NCBI GenBank assembly: GCA_041663565.1
Contig: JBAYMJ010000006.1
Span: 1-60,223 of the forward strand
Direction of reading: 5' to 3'
From: CAINOH01 sp041663565
GTDB lineage: Archaea > Micrarchaeota > Micrarchaeia > Norongarragalinales > CAINOH01
Length of the DNA: 60,223 bases
Below the pieces are notes generated by a model. It saw only the letters and a list, made by a program, of their open reading frames with translations. It was not told where the DNA came from and made no database searches. Position 1 is the stretch's first letter. Each line of letters opens with the position of its first letter. This document shows positions 15,058 through 24,535 of this stretch, in pieces. A program made the position numbers and the translations under genes.

Positions 15058-16170
15058 ATGACTGCTCCAACAATGGAACAAAGGAAGTTCATACCTCAGA
15101 TGGAGCCTTGGCACGGCGAAGAGGAAAAGAGGGCGGTAAACGAATACCTTGATTCCGGCGGCTGGCTGATGGACTTCAAAAGGACACGCGAGTTCGAGAA
15201 GGCAATCTGCGACTATACTGGCGCAAAATACTGCTGCGTCCTTCCCAACGGCACCTTGACACTTTTCGTTGCACTCAACGCCCTAGGCATCGGGAAAGGA
15301 GACGAGGTAATAGTCCCAGATTATACGATGATTGCCTCGCCGAACGCGGTCAAACTTGCGGGAGCGGAGCCAGTTTTTGTGGACATCGACCCCGAAACGC
15401 TCTGCATGGACGTAAATTTGGTCAAGAAGGCCATAACGCCTAGGACCAAGGCAATCATGCACGTGTCAATCAACGGCAGGGCAGGCGACCTTGACAAGCT
15501 GGTTGCATTGTGCAAGGAAAAAAACATCCCGCTTGTCGAGGATGCGGCGCAGTCACTTGGCTCGTTCTACAAGGGAAAGCACCTGGGAACCTATGGAATA
15601 GTCGGAAGCTTCTCGTTTTCAGTCCCGAAGATAATAACCACCGGCCAAGGCGGGGCGCTCATTACCGATGATGAGGCCCTTTACGGGAAAATCAGGAAAA
15701 TAAAGGACTTCGGCAGGGTAGGCGACGGCTTGGACGTCCACGACATGATGGGCTGGAACTTCAAGTTCACAGACGTGCAGGCAGTAATCGGGATTGAACA
15801 GATGAAGAAGCTGCCGTGGCGCGTCGAAAGGAAGAAGGAAATTTACTCGCTTTACAATAAGCTCCTCAAGGGAGTAAAGCAGGTCAAGTTCATAGGGACC
15901 GACCTTGAAGCAGTCAGCCCGTGGTTCATAGACGTGCTGGTGGAGGACCGCGAGAACTTGGTAAAGTTCCTGAAGGAGAACGGCATAGGAAGCAGGCCTT
16001 TCTACCCGCCAATCCACGTGCAGAAGATATACTCTTACGTCTCCGGCAAGTACCCAAACACTGAAGCCATCTGCCAAAAGGGATTGTGGCTTCCTTCGGC
16101 AAGCAAGCTTTCAGATGACGAAATCATATTCATTTGCAAAAAGATAAGTGAGTTCTATGGGCATCGTTGA
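15058..16170 (+). CDS. DegT/DnrJ/StrS aminotransferase, probable GDP-perosamine synthase
   Basis: A PLP-dependent sugar aminotransferase of about 370 residues. The Schiff-base lysine is present in SFSVPKIITTGQGGA, unlike the E1-type domain at 2239-4413. VEDAAQSLG and NFKFTDVQAVIGI are family hallmarks. Downstream of gmd, the likely substrate is GDP-4-keto-6-deoxymannose, giving GDP-perosamine. The acyltransferase that overlaps its end could then N-acylate it. ATG 15058 chosen; GTG 15052 is also possible. Confidence 0.8.
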   Translation: MTAPTMEQRKFIPQMEPWHGEEEKRAVNEYLDSGGWLMDFKRTREFEKAICDYTGAKYCCVLPNGTLTLFVALNALGIGKGDEVIVPDYTMIASPNAVKLAGAEPVFVDIDPETLCMDVNLVKKAITPRTKAIMHVSINGRAGDLDKLVALCKEKNIPLVEDAAQSLGSFYKGKHLGTYGIVGSFSFSVPKIITTGQGGALITDDEALYGKIRKIKDFGRVGDGLDVHDMMGWNFKFTDVQAVIGIEQMKKLPWRVERKKEIYSLYNKLLKGVKQVKFIGTDLEAVSPWFIDVLVEDRENLVKFLKENGIGSRPFYPPIHVQKIYSYVSGKYPNTEAICQKGLWLPSASKLSDDEIIFICKKISEFYGHR

Positions 16171-16741
16171 CGCGGTTTATTCCGCAAGAAAACTGGCCGG
16201 CAAGGCATCAAAACTGCTCTTTCTCAACAAGTATACCGCAGGCAAGAACTTTACGCTCTATCTGGGAGGCGGAATAATAGGCTCGAAGGACAAAATAATT
16301 ATTGGAAACAACGTTTCTCTCCACGGCTGGCTAATAAGCGACGGAGGAAAGATAATCGTCGGCGACAACACCACAATACACCAAGGCGCGGTAATAAGGG
16401 CGATGGACTGCGTGAAAATAGGCACCCATGCGGATATAGGTTCCGAAGCATACATTCAAGACCACAACAGCATGTCTCTAGACCCAAAAGAACGCAGAGA
16501 GACCACAAGGAAAAGCGGGAAAGTCAATATTGCCTACAGCTCAGTAACGCTCGGTAATGACGTCTGGATAGGACGCCGTGCAATGATAATGAAAGGAGTT
16601 TCACTTCCAGATGCATCGATAGTCGCGGCGGGGGCGGTGGTGACGAAAGGAAGCGACAGGCCCGCGCTGTTTGCGGGAAACCCCGCCAGGATAGTACGAT
16701 ACTTAACAAACAGAGATTGCCTGCAAAAAATGAAAAAATAA
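16157..16741 (+). CDS. hexapeptide-repeat acyltransferase
   Basis: 194 residues from the ATG at 16157, overlapping the aminotransferase stop by 14 bases. Left-handed beta-helix hexapeptides are visible (IIGNNVSLHG, IIVGDNTTIHQGAVI, VTLGNDVWIGRRAMIMKGVSL) and the C-terminus has the typical FAGNPARIVRYL. HN in the loop QDHNSM likely supplies the catalytic His. The direct coupling to the aminotransferase suggests acylation of the amino sugar. Confidence 0.8.
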   Translation: MGIVDAVYSARKLAGKASKLLFLNKYTAGKNFTLYLGGGIIGSKDKIIIGNNVSLHGWLISDGGKIIVGDNTTIHQGAVIRAMDCVKIGTHADIGSEAYIQDHNSMSLDPKERRETTRKSGKVNIAYSSVTLGNDVWIGRRAMIMKGVSLPDASIVAAGAVVTKGSDRPALFAGNPARIVRYLTNRDCLQKMKK

Positions 16742-16756
16742 CGTAGGGAAAAGACG

Positions 16757-17245
16757 ATGATGTCCAATTTGATTTTGAACTTTCTAAACTCTATTCTCTT
16801 TGGCATGGGCCGAGCCAGGGCTATTTTCTACGGCTCATTCATGAAAAAGATGGGCGTAAACACCGCCATCATGTCGGGTTTCACCATCCGTGGACCTAAA
16901 GGCATCTCCATAGGCAGCAACTGCGTGGTGAATTATCGCTGCTCAATCGACGGCACCGGCGGCTTGGAAATAGGCGACAACGTCATGCTCGGCCCAGGCG
17001 TAGTAATAATTTCAGCCAGTCACAAAACCGACCGTATTGACATTCCAATCAACCAGCAAGGATATTACAAAAAGAAGGTGGTTGTTGGGGATGACGTCTG
17101 GATAGGTGTGAATGCAATCGTCCTTCCGGGAGTGACAATTGGCAAGGGCGCAGTAGTTGGTGCCGGAGCGGTGGTGACCAAAAACGTCGAACCGTATGCC
17201 ATAGTCGCCGGCGTACCCGCAAAGAAGATTAAGTCTAGAAAATGA
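16757..17245 (+). CDS. hexapeptide-repeat acetyltransferase (maltose/galactoside O-acetyltransferase-like)
   Basis: 162 residues with several hexapeptides (ISIGSNCVVNYRCSI, LEIGDNVMLGPGVVI, VVVGDDVWIGVNAIVLPGVTIGKGAVVGAGAVV) and the C-terminal VAGVPAKKI. SASHKTD carries the usual catalytic His. The N-terminal 25 residues look hydrophobic/amphipathic. It is similar in length and order to the protein at 24536-25027. Likely O- or N-acetylates a sugar of the surface glycan. Confidence 0.8.
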   Translation: MMSNLILNFLNSILFGMGRARAIFYGSFMKKMGVNTAIMSGFTIRGPKGISIGSNCVVNYRCSIDGTGGLEIGDNVMLGPGVVIISASHKTDRIDIPINQQGYYKKKVVVGDDVWIGVNAIVLPGVTIGKGAVVGAGAVVTKNVEPYAIVAGVPAKKIKSRK

Positions 17246-17269
17246 GCAACTGCACGGCACGTTGATAAG

Positions 17270-18190
17270 ATGGACCTATCGGTAGTGATTACAACAAAGA
17301 ACCGGAAACAGCGCCTGCTGGATTGCCTCGACTCGATTTTTCAGTCGGAACGCACGGGATTCTCCTTCGAAGTCATCGTAATCGACGACTTTTCCAATGA
17401 CGGCACCGAAAAACTCGGCGAAACGACGTTGCAGCGCAAATTCCACTTCCCGAACCTGTTTATTCGCCACGAAAAAACGCCATTAAAGATGGTCAAGGCA
17501 CGCAACTTGGGCGCGCGGTTGGCCAAGGGAAAGTACATTCTGTTCATTGACGATGACAACGTCATACATCCAACGATGATTGGTACCCTTTTCAAGTTTG
17601 CAAAAGACAACTTGAAATACGGGATAGTCGGGCCGTCCATGTACCTGCTTCACAACAAGAAAAAGTATCTTGATTACCAGAAAATCAACCTTTTCAACGC
17701 CAAGACCACGGGTTTCATTGGAAAAGGCGCGCACAAAGCGTATCTCTCGGACGGGATTCCCAACGTGTTTCTCGTAAAGCGTGAGGTCTTTGAGAAATGC
17801 GGGTATTTCGACGAACGCCTCATCCAGACTTTCACCGAACCGGATTTTTCTCTCAATGCAAAAATATACGGCTTTGAAACGGCCATGTGCCCAAAGGCAA
17901 TCACGTATCATGACATTCCAGCCGCAAACGAACCCGGCCGGTCAATAGGCTCCGTACCTGCCAAGGCATATTGTCTCATCAGAAACCGGTTCGTCATAGT
18001 CAAGAGGTACGGGAATACCCTAAACAAACTCGTGTTCATACTGTTTTTCTCGTGGGTCTGGCTGCTGATATATTCGTTCCTTGCCCTGCGGGAAGGCAGA
18101 CGCGACCTCGTCCCGTTGTATTTTGCAGGCTTTCAGGATGGCCTGTACTTCTTTCTGACAAATAGATTTAGAAGCAATATCCAACTATAG
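17270..18190 (+). CDS. family 2 glycosyltransferase with C-terminal membrane segment
   Basis: 306 residues. VVITTKNRKQRLLDCLDSIF at the N-terminus, VIDDFSNDGT and FIDDDNVI (the DxD-type metal site) mark a GT-A family 2 enzyme. A hydrophobic stretch near residues 255-275 (LVFILFFSWVWLLIYSFLAL) probably anchors it in the membrane. ATG at 17270; the preceding acetyltransferase ends 24 bases upstream. Confidence 0.8.
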   Translation: MDLSVVITTKNRKQRLLDCLDSIFQSERTGFSFEVIVIDDFSNDGTEKLGETTLQRKFHFPNLFIRHEKTPLKMVKARNLGARLAKGKYILFIDDDNVIHPTMIGTLFKFAKDNLKYGIVGPSMYLLHNKKKYLDYQKINLFNAKTTGFIGKGAHKAYLSDGIPNVFLVKREVFEKCGYFDERLIQTFTEPDFSLNAKIYGFETAMCPKAITYHDIPAANEPGRSIGSVPAKAYCLIRNRFVIVKRYGNTLNKLVFILFFSWVWLLIYSFLALREGRRDLVPLYFAGFQDGLYFFLTNRFRSNIQL

Positions 18191-18196
18191 GATAGT

Positions 18197-20065
18197 ATGT
18201 GCGGGATACTGGGATACGCATCCTCCGTTCCAATAAGCAGGGCCTCCTTCGGGCAGGCACTGGACACCCTTTCGAAGCGGGGGCCTGATGCCGAAGGCCT
18301 GCGGGAATTCAAAACTGATGGCTGCCAAGTCCTTTTCGGCCACAAGCGCCTTTCAATCATTGACCTGAGCGCCGCAGGCATCCAGCCAATGTCCGACCAG
18401 ACAGACGACTTTACAATAATCTTCAATGGCGAGATATACAATTTTGCCGAACTTCGCGCGGAATTGGAACAAAAGGGACACTCGTTCAAGTCTAAGTCTG
18501 ATACCGAAGTCCTGTTGAGAGGGTACATGGAATACGGCCAAAAAGTGGTCGAGAAACTCGACGGGATGTTTGCGTTCGCGGTATTCGACAAGAAGAAGCG
18601 GGTCCTGACGTTTGCAAGGGACCATTTGGGGAAAAAACCGTTTTTCTATTATCTGGATGACAAGAGATTCGTTTTTGCTTCCGAGATTAAAGCCCTGCTT
18701 GAATTCCCAGTTATAAGGAAAGCCCTCACGCTTGAGCGGATGTCAATCCTGAAATTTCTCACCTATGGATACGTCCCTTCGCCGAACACCATTTTCACGC
18801 AGATACACAAACTTGAGCCGGCCACTACATTCCAGTTCGACCTCAAGGAATGGAAGATAAAAAACAAGTATTGCTATTGGGACTTGGAAAGCATAGTAGT
18901 CTCAGACAGCCTGTCAGAAGAGGAAACGCTGGACAAGCTGGACTTGCTAGTGCAAAAGTCCGTGAAAAAGCGGCTGATATCGGACGTGCCTGTCGGGGTT
19001 TTCCTAAGCGGCGGCGTTGACAGTAGCCTGATTTCGGCGGTGATGGCCAAGCAATCCAAGCAGGTGAGCAGTTTTACTGTCGCGTTCCCGGACTACGCGG
19101 GCGACGAGTCGGAATATGCAAAGAAAGTCGCGGAAGAGTTGCACCTGAATTCAAACATTATTCCATTCCATAAGGAAGACGCCAAGAAGTATTTTTTCGA
19201 GATGCTCGACTACATGGACGAGCCTACCGCGGACCCTGCAATCGTACCGCTCTACTTCATAGCGAAGAAGGCGAAAAGCAAGATTACCGTGGTCTTAAGC
19301 GGCGATGGCGGGGACGAGGTCTTTGGGGGGTATTCAAAATACATTGCACAGAAATACGCAGGGCGATTAAAACTCCCACGTGAAATGACCAGGCTGATGT
19401 CATTTTTGGCCCGAAGCGACGTCCACAAGCGGTTTCTTGACGGGCTGGACATGCCATTCTACGGCCGCCAGTTCTTCTATGGCTCAGGAGGATTCCATCC
19501 CGTTGAGGCAATGAAGCTCATGAAGATGAACGCGGTTGCAGTCGACGAGATATTCAAGGAATCCAAAGAATACGATTTGAAATTCAGGCAGAACGACATT
19601 GTGAACCGGTCGCTATACCTTGACTGCAAGCTCCTGATTCCCGACTGGTACCTTACCAAGGGAGACCGGACGACAATGGCGGCATCGCTTGAGATGAGGA
19701 ACCCGTTTTTGGACAAGGAACTGGTGGAGTTCGCATTCAGCCTGGCTGGAAACAGGAAAGTGAAGCGGAACGAATCAAAATACTTGCTCAAGAAACTTGC
19801 GTGCAGGTATGTCAACAAGGAGAGCATATACCGACCAAAAAAAGGGTTCGCAGTACCGCTTGACAACTGGATCTTTGAAGTCCTGAAAAACGAGTTCAAA
19901 ACGGTCCTTTTTGATGAAACTGACGGCCTTTTTGACATGGATTATGTGCAGGAGATCTATTCGACTTACCCGCGCAAGGGCAAGAACGTGGAGTTCAAGC
20001 TGCTGCGGATTTTCGCTCTAAAATACTATCTAAAAAGACTGAAATGGTTTAAGAATAGGGGTTAA
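18197..20065 (+). CDS. asnB: asparagine synthase (glutamine-hydrolysing)
   Basis: 622 residues. The mature N-terminal nucleophile is Cys2 in MCGILGYAS, followed by a class II amidotransferase domain with FNGEIYNF. The synthetase domain has the PP-loop SGGVDSSL near residue 275 and VLSGDGGDEVFGGY. In polysaccharide clusters such enzymes often amidate uronic acids or amino-sugar carboxylates; whether this one serves asparagine synthesis or sugar amidation cannot be told. It is 6 bases after the glycosyltransferase and one base before the epimerase. Confidence 0.9.
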   Translation: MCGILGYASSVPISRASFGQALDTLSKRGPDAEGLREFKTDGCQVLFGHKRLSIIDLSAAGIQPMSDQTDDFTIIFNGEIYNFAELRAELEQKGHSFKSKSDTEVLLRGYMEYGQKVVEKLDGMFAFAVFDKKKRVLTFARDHLGKKPFFYYLDDKRFVFASEIKALLEFPVIRKALTLERMSILKFLTYGYVPSPNTIFTQIHKLEPATTFQFDLKEWKIKNKYCYWDLESIVVSDSLSEEETLDKLDLLVQKSVKKRLISDVPVGVFLSGGVDSSLISAVMAKQSKQVSSFTVAFPDYAGDESEYAKKVAEELHLNSNIIPFHKEDAKKYFFEMLDYMDEPTADPAIVPLYFIAKKAKSKITVVLSGDGGDEVFGGYSKYIAQKYAGRLKLPREMTRLMSFLARSDVHKRFLDGLDMPFYGRQFFYGSGGFHPVEAMKLMKMNAVAVDEIFKESKEYDLKFRQNDIVNRSLYLDCKLLIPDWYLTKGDRTTMAASLEMRNPFLDKELVEFAFSLAGNRKVKRNESKYLLKKLACRYVNKESIYRPKKGFAVPLDNWIFEVLKNEFKTVLFDETDGLFDMDYVQEIYSTYPRKGKNVEFKLLRIFALKYYLKRLKWFKNRG

Positions 20066-20066
20066 C

Positions 20067-21017
20067 ATGACATACCTGGTTACGGGCTGCGCGGGATTCA
20101 TTGGAAGCCACGTTACCGAACGACTGTTGTCACGTGGAGAGACCGTATTCGGGATAGACGATTTGAACGACTATTACGCCGTCAGCCAGAAGATGACAAA
20201 TCTCAAGATTTTATCTGAATTCGACAAATTTTCGTTCAAAAAGACGGATATCCGCGACAAAAAAGCGCTTGACAGCCTTTCAACGGAGATAGAATCGCCA
20301 GAGGCCATAATACACCTTGCCGCGAGGGCGGGCGTCAGGGCGTCCATAGACAACCCGGAGATATACTTCCAGACAAACGTACTCGGTACGTTGAATCTCC
20401 TCGAACTGTCAAGGAAGGTCAAGTCCCGAAGGTTTGCCTGCGCATCTAGTTCCAGCGTCTACGGAAACAACCGCAAAATACCCTATTCCGAGTCCGACGT
20501 TACCGACTCGCCCATCTCGCCCTATGCAGCATCCAAAAAAAGCGCAGAATTGCTTTGCCACGCATACTCGTCGCTTTATTCGATGAATATAACCTGCCTG
20601 CGTTTTTTCACAGTTTACGGCCCCAGAGGCCGGCCAGACATGGCTCCGTTCAAGTTCATGGACGCAATATCAAAAGGAAAACCTATTGACGTCTATGGCG
20701 ACGGAACCAGCAAACGGGATTATACGTATATCGACGACATCGTGGCTGGAGTTATTGCCGCAGCGGATAAGGACCTCTCATTCGAGGTCATCAACTTGGG
20801 CAACTCGTCGCCCGTCTCACTCGACGAGTTCATCTTGACCATGGAAGCCACTGTAGGCAAGCCCGCCAAGATAGTCCGGAAACCTGAACAGCCCGGAGAC
20901 GTGAGAATCACGTTCGCCGACATCTCGAAGGCAAAAAAACTCCTGAAGTTCTCCCCAAAAACAAGCCTCAAGACGGGCCTAAGGAAGATGCACGACTGGT
21001 ACTTGAATCGCCGCTGA
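20067..21017 (+). CDS. UDP-glucuronate/UDP-glucose 4-epimerase family protein
   Basis: 316 residues with GCAGFIGSH near residues 7-15, LAARAGVRASIDNPEIYFQTNVLGT, SSSSVYG, SPYAASK (YxxxK) and FFTVYGPRGRPDMAPFKF. The AGVRASIDNP and GPRGRPDMAPFKF blocks are typical of UDP-glucuronate 4-epimerases rather than GalE. It would deliver a UDP-galacturonate-type sugar. It closes the long plus-strand run that begins at 9717. Confidence 0.8.
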   Translation: MTYLVTGCAGFIGSHVTERLLSRGETVFGIDDLNDYYAVSQKMTNLKILSEFDKFSFKKTDIRDKKALDSLSTEIESPEAIIHLAARAGVRASIDNPEIYFQTNVLGTLNLLELSRKVKSRRFACASSSSVYGNNRKIPYSESDVTDSPISPYAASKKSAELLCHAYSSLYSMNITCLRFFTVYGPRGRPDMAPFKFMDAISKGKPIDVYGDGTSKRDYTYIDDIVAGVIAAADKDLSFEVINLGNSSPVSLDEFILTMEATVGKPAKIVRKPEQPGDVRITFADISKAKKLLKFSPKTSLKTGLRKMHDWYLNRR

Positions 21018-21052
21018 TTCATGCAGTTCATATGGAAATGATTCGCCTAGAA

Positions 21053-21778
21053 TTATCGAGAGGCGGCCCGCTTATTGTTGACAAATACGCACTCATAATT
21101 CAGCGTTATGTCCTTCTTCTTATCCAAGAAGTCCAACAGGTAGAATATGAGGTTCATAATGAAAAGAGGAATGGTGAACAGTGCGTAATAGATTATTTTG
21201 ACTATTACGCTGTCGCCGAGAACCTTTGGTATCGCGATATTGAGGAGTTTTGAAATGACTATGAATATGCCGCCTTGGGGAACTATCGATTCAACAACGA
21301 AATCGTTCGACTCGGCCAGTTCTGCAAGGCCATATTTCGTAAACCGGTAATAATCGTGTGGCTCCATGTGTATTGGAAACGCGTGATGCGTACTAAGGAA
21401 TAGCTTTCCCCCGGGCTTCAGCAGCCGTCCAAACTCCTTAAAGACCTTATCGGGCGTTTTGCAATGCTCCAATACCTGAGTGCACAATATCGCATCGACA
21501 CTGTTGGCCTTCAAAGGTATGCTGGTAATGTCAGAAACTATATCAAGTCCGGGCGTCTCGACGACGTCCTGACCTATATACGTGTAATTCTTGAAGTATC
21601 TCCTGTAGGGCATGCTGCCGCAGCCAGCATCCAGGATGACGTCCCCTTTTTTCAACTGCCGTGGTACGGACTTGACGAATTTTGTCAACCGGTAGGTATG
21701 ATTATGCATGATTACTTCGGGAAACACCGTAAAATAAATCCTGAAGAGCAGCTCTGAAAACAGCGGAGTATTACCCAA
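21053..21778 (-). CDS. SAM-dependent methyltransferase with C-terminal membrane segment
   Basis: 241 residues. A class I methyltransferase core: VILDAGCGSMPYRRYF (motif I), IPLKANSVDAILCTQVLEHC and LLKPGGKLFLSTHH. The last 60 residues contain a long hydrophobic stretch (IIYYALFTIPLFIMNLIFYLLDFL), suggesting attachment to the membrane. It faces the epimerase gene tail to tail. TTG at 21778 gives the full frame; ATG at 21709 is an alternative that keeps the whole core. Possibly methylates a sugar of the glycan. Confidence 0.7.
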   Translation of the reverse strand: MGNTPLFSELLFRIYFTVFPEVIMHNHTYRLTKFVKSVPRQLKKGDVILDAGCGSMPYRRYFKNYTYIGQDVVETPGLDIVSDITSIPLKANSVDAILCTQVLEHCKTPDKVFKEFGRLLKPGGKLFLSTHHAFPIHMEPHDYYRFTKYGLAELAESNDFVVESIVPQGGIFIVISKLLNIAIPKVLGDSVIVKIIYYALFTIPLFIMNLIFYLLDFLDKKKDITLNYECVFVNNKRAASR

Positions 21779-21902
21779 GAAAGATTACCCGTGACATCGC
21801 AAAACAATATCAATTTCTTAATCAGCCCTTCCATTTAAAGGATGCATTGGCCATATGAATTATCACAAATTCCTTATTTCGGCTCCAACGTGATTGATAT
21901 CC

Positions 21903-24473
21903 ATGCGAACCTCAAAACACCAAAAAGGAGTATGCTCTGTACTCGATAAGTTTGTTGGCTTCAAGTTTACCCCCCATATACTCCTACTTCTGCTATCCCT
22001 GCTAGTTTTTACCTGGTTTGGTGGTGACTCGTTCATTTCAGGCGGCGACTTTTCCTGGCCCCTGACTTTCAGCGGGTTCTACGACTCTGCCAGCCACGTA
22101 TGGGATTCAACAGCGTCCACGGGTTACAACAGCCCGCGCCAACTGATTTACCTCCCCACGTTCGCATTGCCCGGATTCTTGTCGGAACTAGCCGGCATCG
22201 ACAGCGCCTTGTTCGAACGCATTTACTTTTTTGTGGGCTTTTTCGCCGCAGGTATCGGCACCTTTTTGCTCCTCAGAGCGTTCAAATTCAACAGGATCGC
22301 GTCTTTTTTTGGCGCGCTGATTTACCTTTTCAATCCATATACGCTTTCGGTAATATGGGTCCCGAAGGCAGGAAACCACATAGCTTTTTTCTGTTTCCTC
22401 CCCCTAGCGGCATATACTGCACTATTGTTCATTCGAAATAAGCAGGCGAAGTTCCTCCTCGCACACCTTTTGGTCATCTTCTTTTCCATGGCAACATTCG
22501 CCAATCCTGCGTTCTTTATACCCTACGGCATCGTAATCCTGGCAATCTTGCTTTCAGAACACCTGTTCATATCTCGCATCTCCATCCCTCACCTGGTAGT
22601 CTTTGCTATTGCAACCTTAGCAGTGCTGTCCTACTGGTTACTTCCGTTTTTGACTTCGTTCAACGAGAGTTTCTCTTCGGCATCGAATGCAAACCTCAAT
22701 GACGTTACAGACGACGAACTGCTCAAGTTAAACTCGGTAAGGGTCGTCGATGCATTCCGGGCGGATGGGGCCTGGCCCGTCCAAGGGGGAGAAAACCAGG
22801 AATATTACTATCAGTGGCACGAATTGTTCCTTAATCCGGCGTACATATTCCTGAGTTTCATACTTACGTCTCTTGCATTATTACCGTTACTCCTGAATTT
22901 TGAGAGAAAAAGACTACTTCTTTTTTGGGCCGCTTTTTTCCTGTTAGCAATCCTGCTGAACAACGCCTACAAAGATGATGGTTCTTTCCTAAAGGAGATA
23001 AACAAATTGTTCTTCGACAACGAGTTCGTCGCAAGGGCGTTGAGAAACGTATATGCCAAACTGGCGGTTCTTCTGGTTATTCCTCTTTCCTTCATGACTG
23101 CGTACTTCATCGATGTAGTGACCAAGAAGAAAAACAGGAATTGCCTGCTGGTTGTAATCCCAATAGCGTTATACATCATTACATTGTCAACTCCGTTTAT
23201 CAACGGCACCATAATCAGGGATTCAAGTAATTACTTGCCTGGAGACAAGTTTACAATACCCCCCAGTTACTACGAATTCAAAAACTACGACGCATATCAG
23301 AACCAGAATTTCAGATATTTCGAATTGCCGTTTCCGAGAACCTATAACTACCGACTCGTCTGGAATGATTCAAATAAATATGGCGGTGCAAGTTTTCTCA
23401 AGTCATTCACGGACAAACCAGTAGTATTCGTAAACATGAATGATGTTGTTTCCACAGTGCCCTGCACGACCAACAAGCAGGAGTTATACCGACTTTTCTC
23501 ACTTTTGAACGTAAAGGAAGTTTTCCTCCACGAGGACGTTGACCCTAGAGTTCCGGATAACTACCTATGCTATTCCAACCTAAACTCGATAAGCAAGATG
23601 GTATCAAACCTGCCTTCACGACAGTACGACCAGTTCGTGGTATACACCATCCCACGGGAATACCAGTTGCCAAGAGTCTACTCCGCAAATATGACAATAC
23701 TAGCCAGCAACCCCTCAGAATCACTCCAGGACGTCCTCAACTACTCCGACTACTCCCTGCGCTCAGTAGTATACCTGAACGTTTCCAGAACGTCAGAAGC
23801 ATATGGGCTGCTTTCTTCGCTGCCTAGCGCGTTTACAACTAAAAAACCCCGGATTGTGACCGCGAATACAGAAACTCAAACAGCGTACCAAGTTACGGAA
23901 TTCAAGAAGATAAGCCCGTCAAAATACCGCGTTCGCATCCATCATTCTTCGGCAAGTTTTCCACTGGTGTTCTCTGAGAGCTTTCATAACGGGTGGAAAG
24001 CATACCCGACCGTAACAAAGCACTCCCAGAATCCGACTATTCCTTCAGATTACAATATCCTTGAAGGAAACCAAGACGTGCAAGCCACCTATGAAGAGGT
24101 TGGTGAGTTTATCCAAGATGGTTACATATCCGCATTGGGCGGGAACGAAAAATTCATTTCTAAAAACATACAAGGAACGATACAGAACGATAACCTTCCC
24201 GACGGCGAATTCTATGAGACTTGGCTCGAACAGCCCCTACCTGAAGAAAACCATATCTTGGCAAACGGTTACGCCAATTCGTGGATTGTTGAACCTAAAA
24301 CAGTTTGTGCCGAAACAAATAGTTGCACAGTAAACCCAGACGGTACATATGACTTTGAACTGGTTATTGATTTTTGGCCGGAACGCCTGTTCATAATAGG
24401 ACTTTCCATTTCCATATTGACGTTATTGGTTTGCCTAGCGTTTTCCCTGCTTGAGTGGAGAAATGAAAAATAA
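21903..24473 (+). CDS. large polytopic membrane protein, GT-C/YfhO-like
   Basis: About 856 residues. The N-terminal half has many predicted membrane helices, with an acidic SGGDFSWPL loop after the first helix, as in lipid-linked-sugar glycosyltransferases of the YfhO/GT-C type. Residues about 450-810 look extracytoplasmic and soluble, and one helix (FIIGLSISILTLLVCLAFSLL) ends the protein. It probably moves or transfers lipid-linked sugar at the outer face. By eye the gene is more A/T-rich than its neighbours. It resembles 30952-32634 in layout. Confidence 0.55.
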   Translation: MRTSKHQKGVCSVLDKFVGFKFTPHILLLLLSLLVFTWFGGDSFISGGDFSWPLTFSGFYDSASHVWDSTASTGYNSPRQLIYLPTFALPGFLSELAGIDSALFERIYFFVGFFAAGIGTFLLLRAFKFNRIASFFGALIYLFNPYTLSVIWVPKAGNHIAFFCFLPLAAYTALLFIRNKQAKFLLAHLLVIFFSMATFANPAFFIPYGIVILAILLSEHLFISRISIPHLVVFAIATLAVLSYWLLPFLTSFNESFSSASNANLNDVTDDELLKLNSVRVVDAFRADGAWPVQGGENQEYYYQWHELFLNPAYIFLSFILTSLALLPLLLNFERKRLLLFWAAFFLLAILLNNAYKDDGSFLKEINKLFFDNEFVARALRNVYAKLAVLLVIPLSFMTAYFIDVVTKKKNRNCLLVVIPIALYIITLSTPFINGTIIRDSSNYLPGDKFTIPPSYYEFKNYDAYQNQNFRYFELPFPRTYNYRLVWNDSNKYGGASFLKSFTDKPVVFVNMNDVVSTVPCTTNKQELYRLFSLLNVKEVFLHEDVDPRVPDNYLCYSNLNSISKMVSNLPSRQYDQFVVYTIPREYQLPRVYSANMTILASNPSESLQDVLNYSDYSLRSVVYLNVSRTSEAYGLLSSLPSAFTTKKPRIVTANTETQTAYQVTEFKKISPSKYRVRIHHSSASFPLVFSESFHNGWKAYPTVTKHSQNPTIPSDYNILEGNQDVQATYEEVGEFIQDGYISALGGNEKFISKNIQGTIQNDNLPDGEFYETWLEQPLPEENHILANGYANSWIVEPKTVCAETNSCTVNPDGTYDFELVIDFWPERLFIIGLSISILTLLVCLAFSLLEWRNEK

Positions 24474-24535
24474 GCAGGCAAAAAGGATAATTAACGACAA
24501 ACGGCATATATAATCGGCGGGGACTTGAAAGAACG

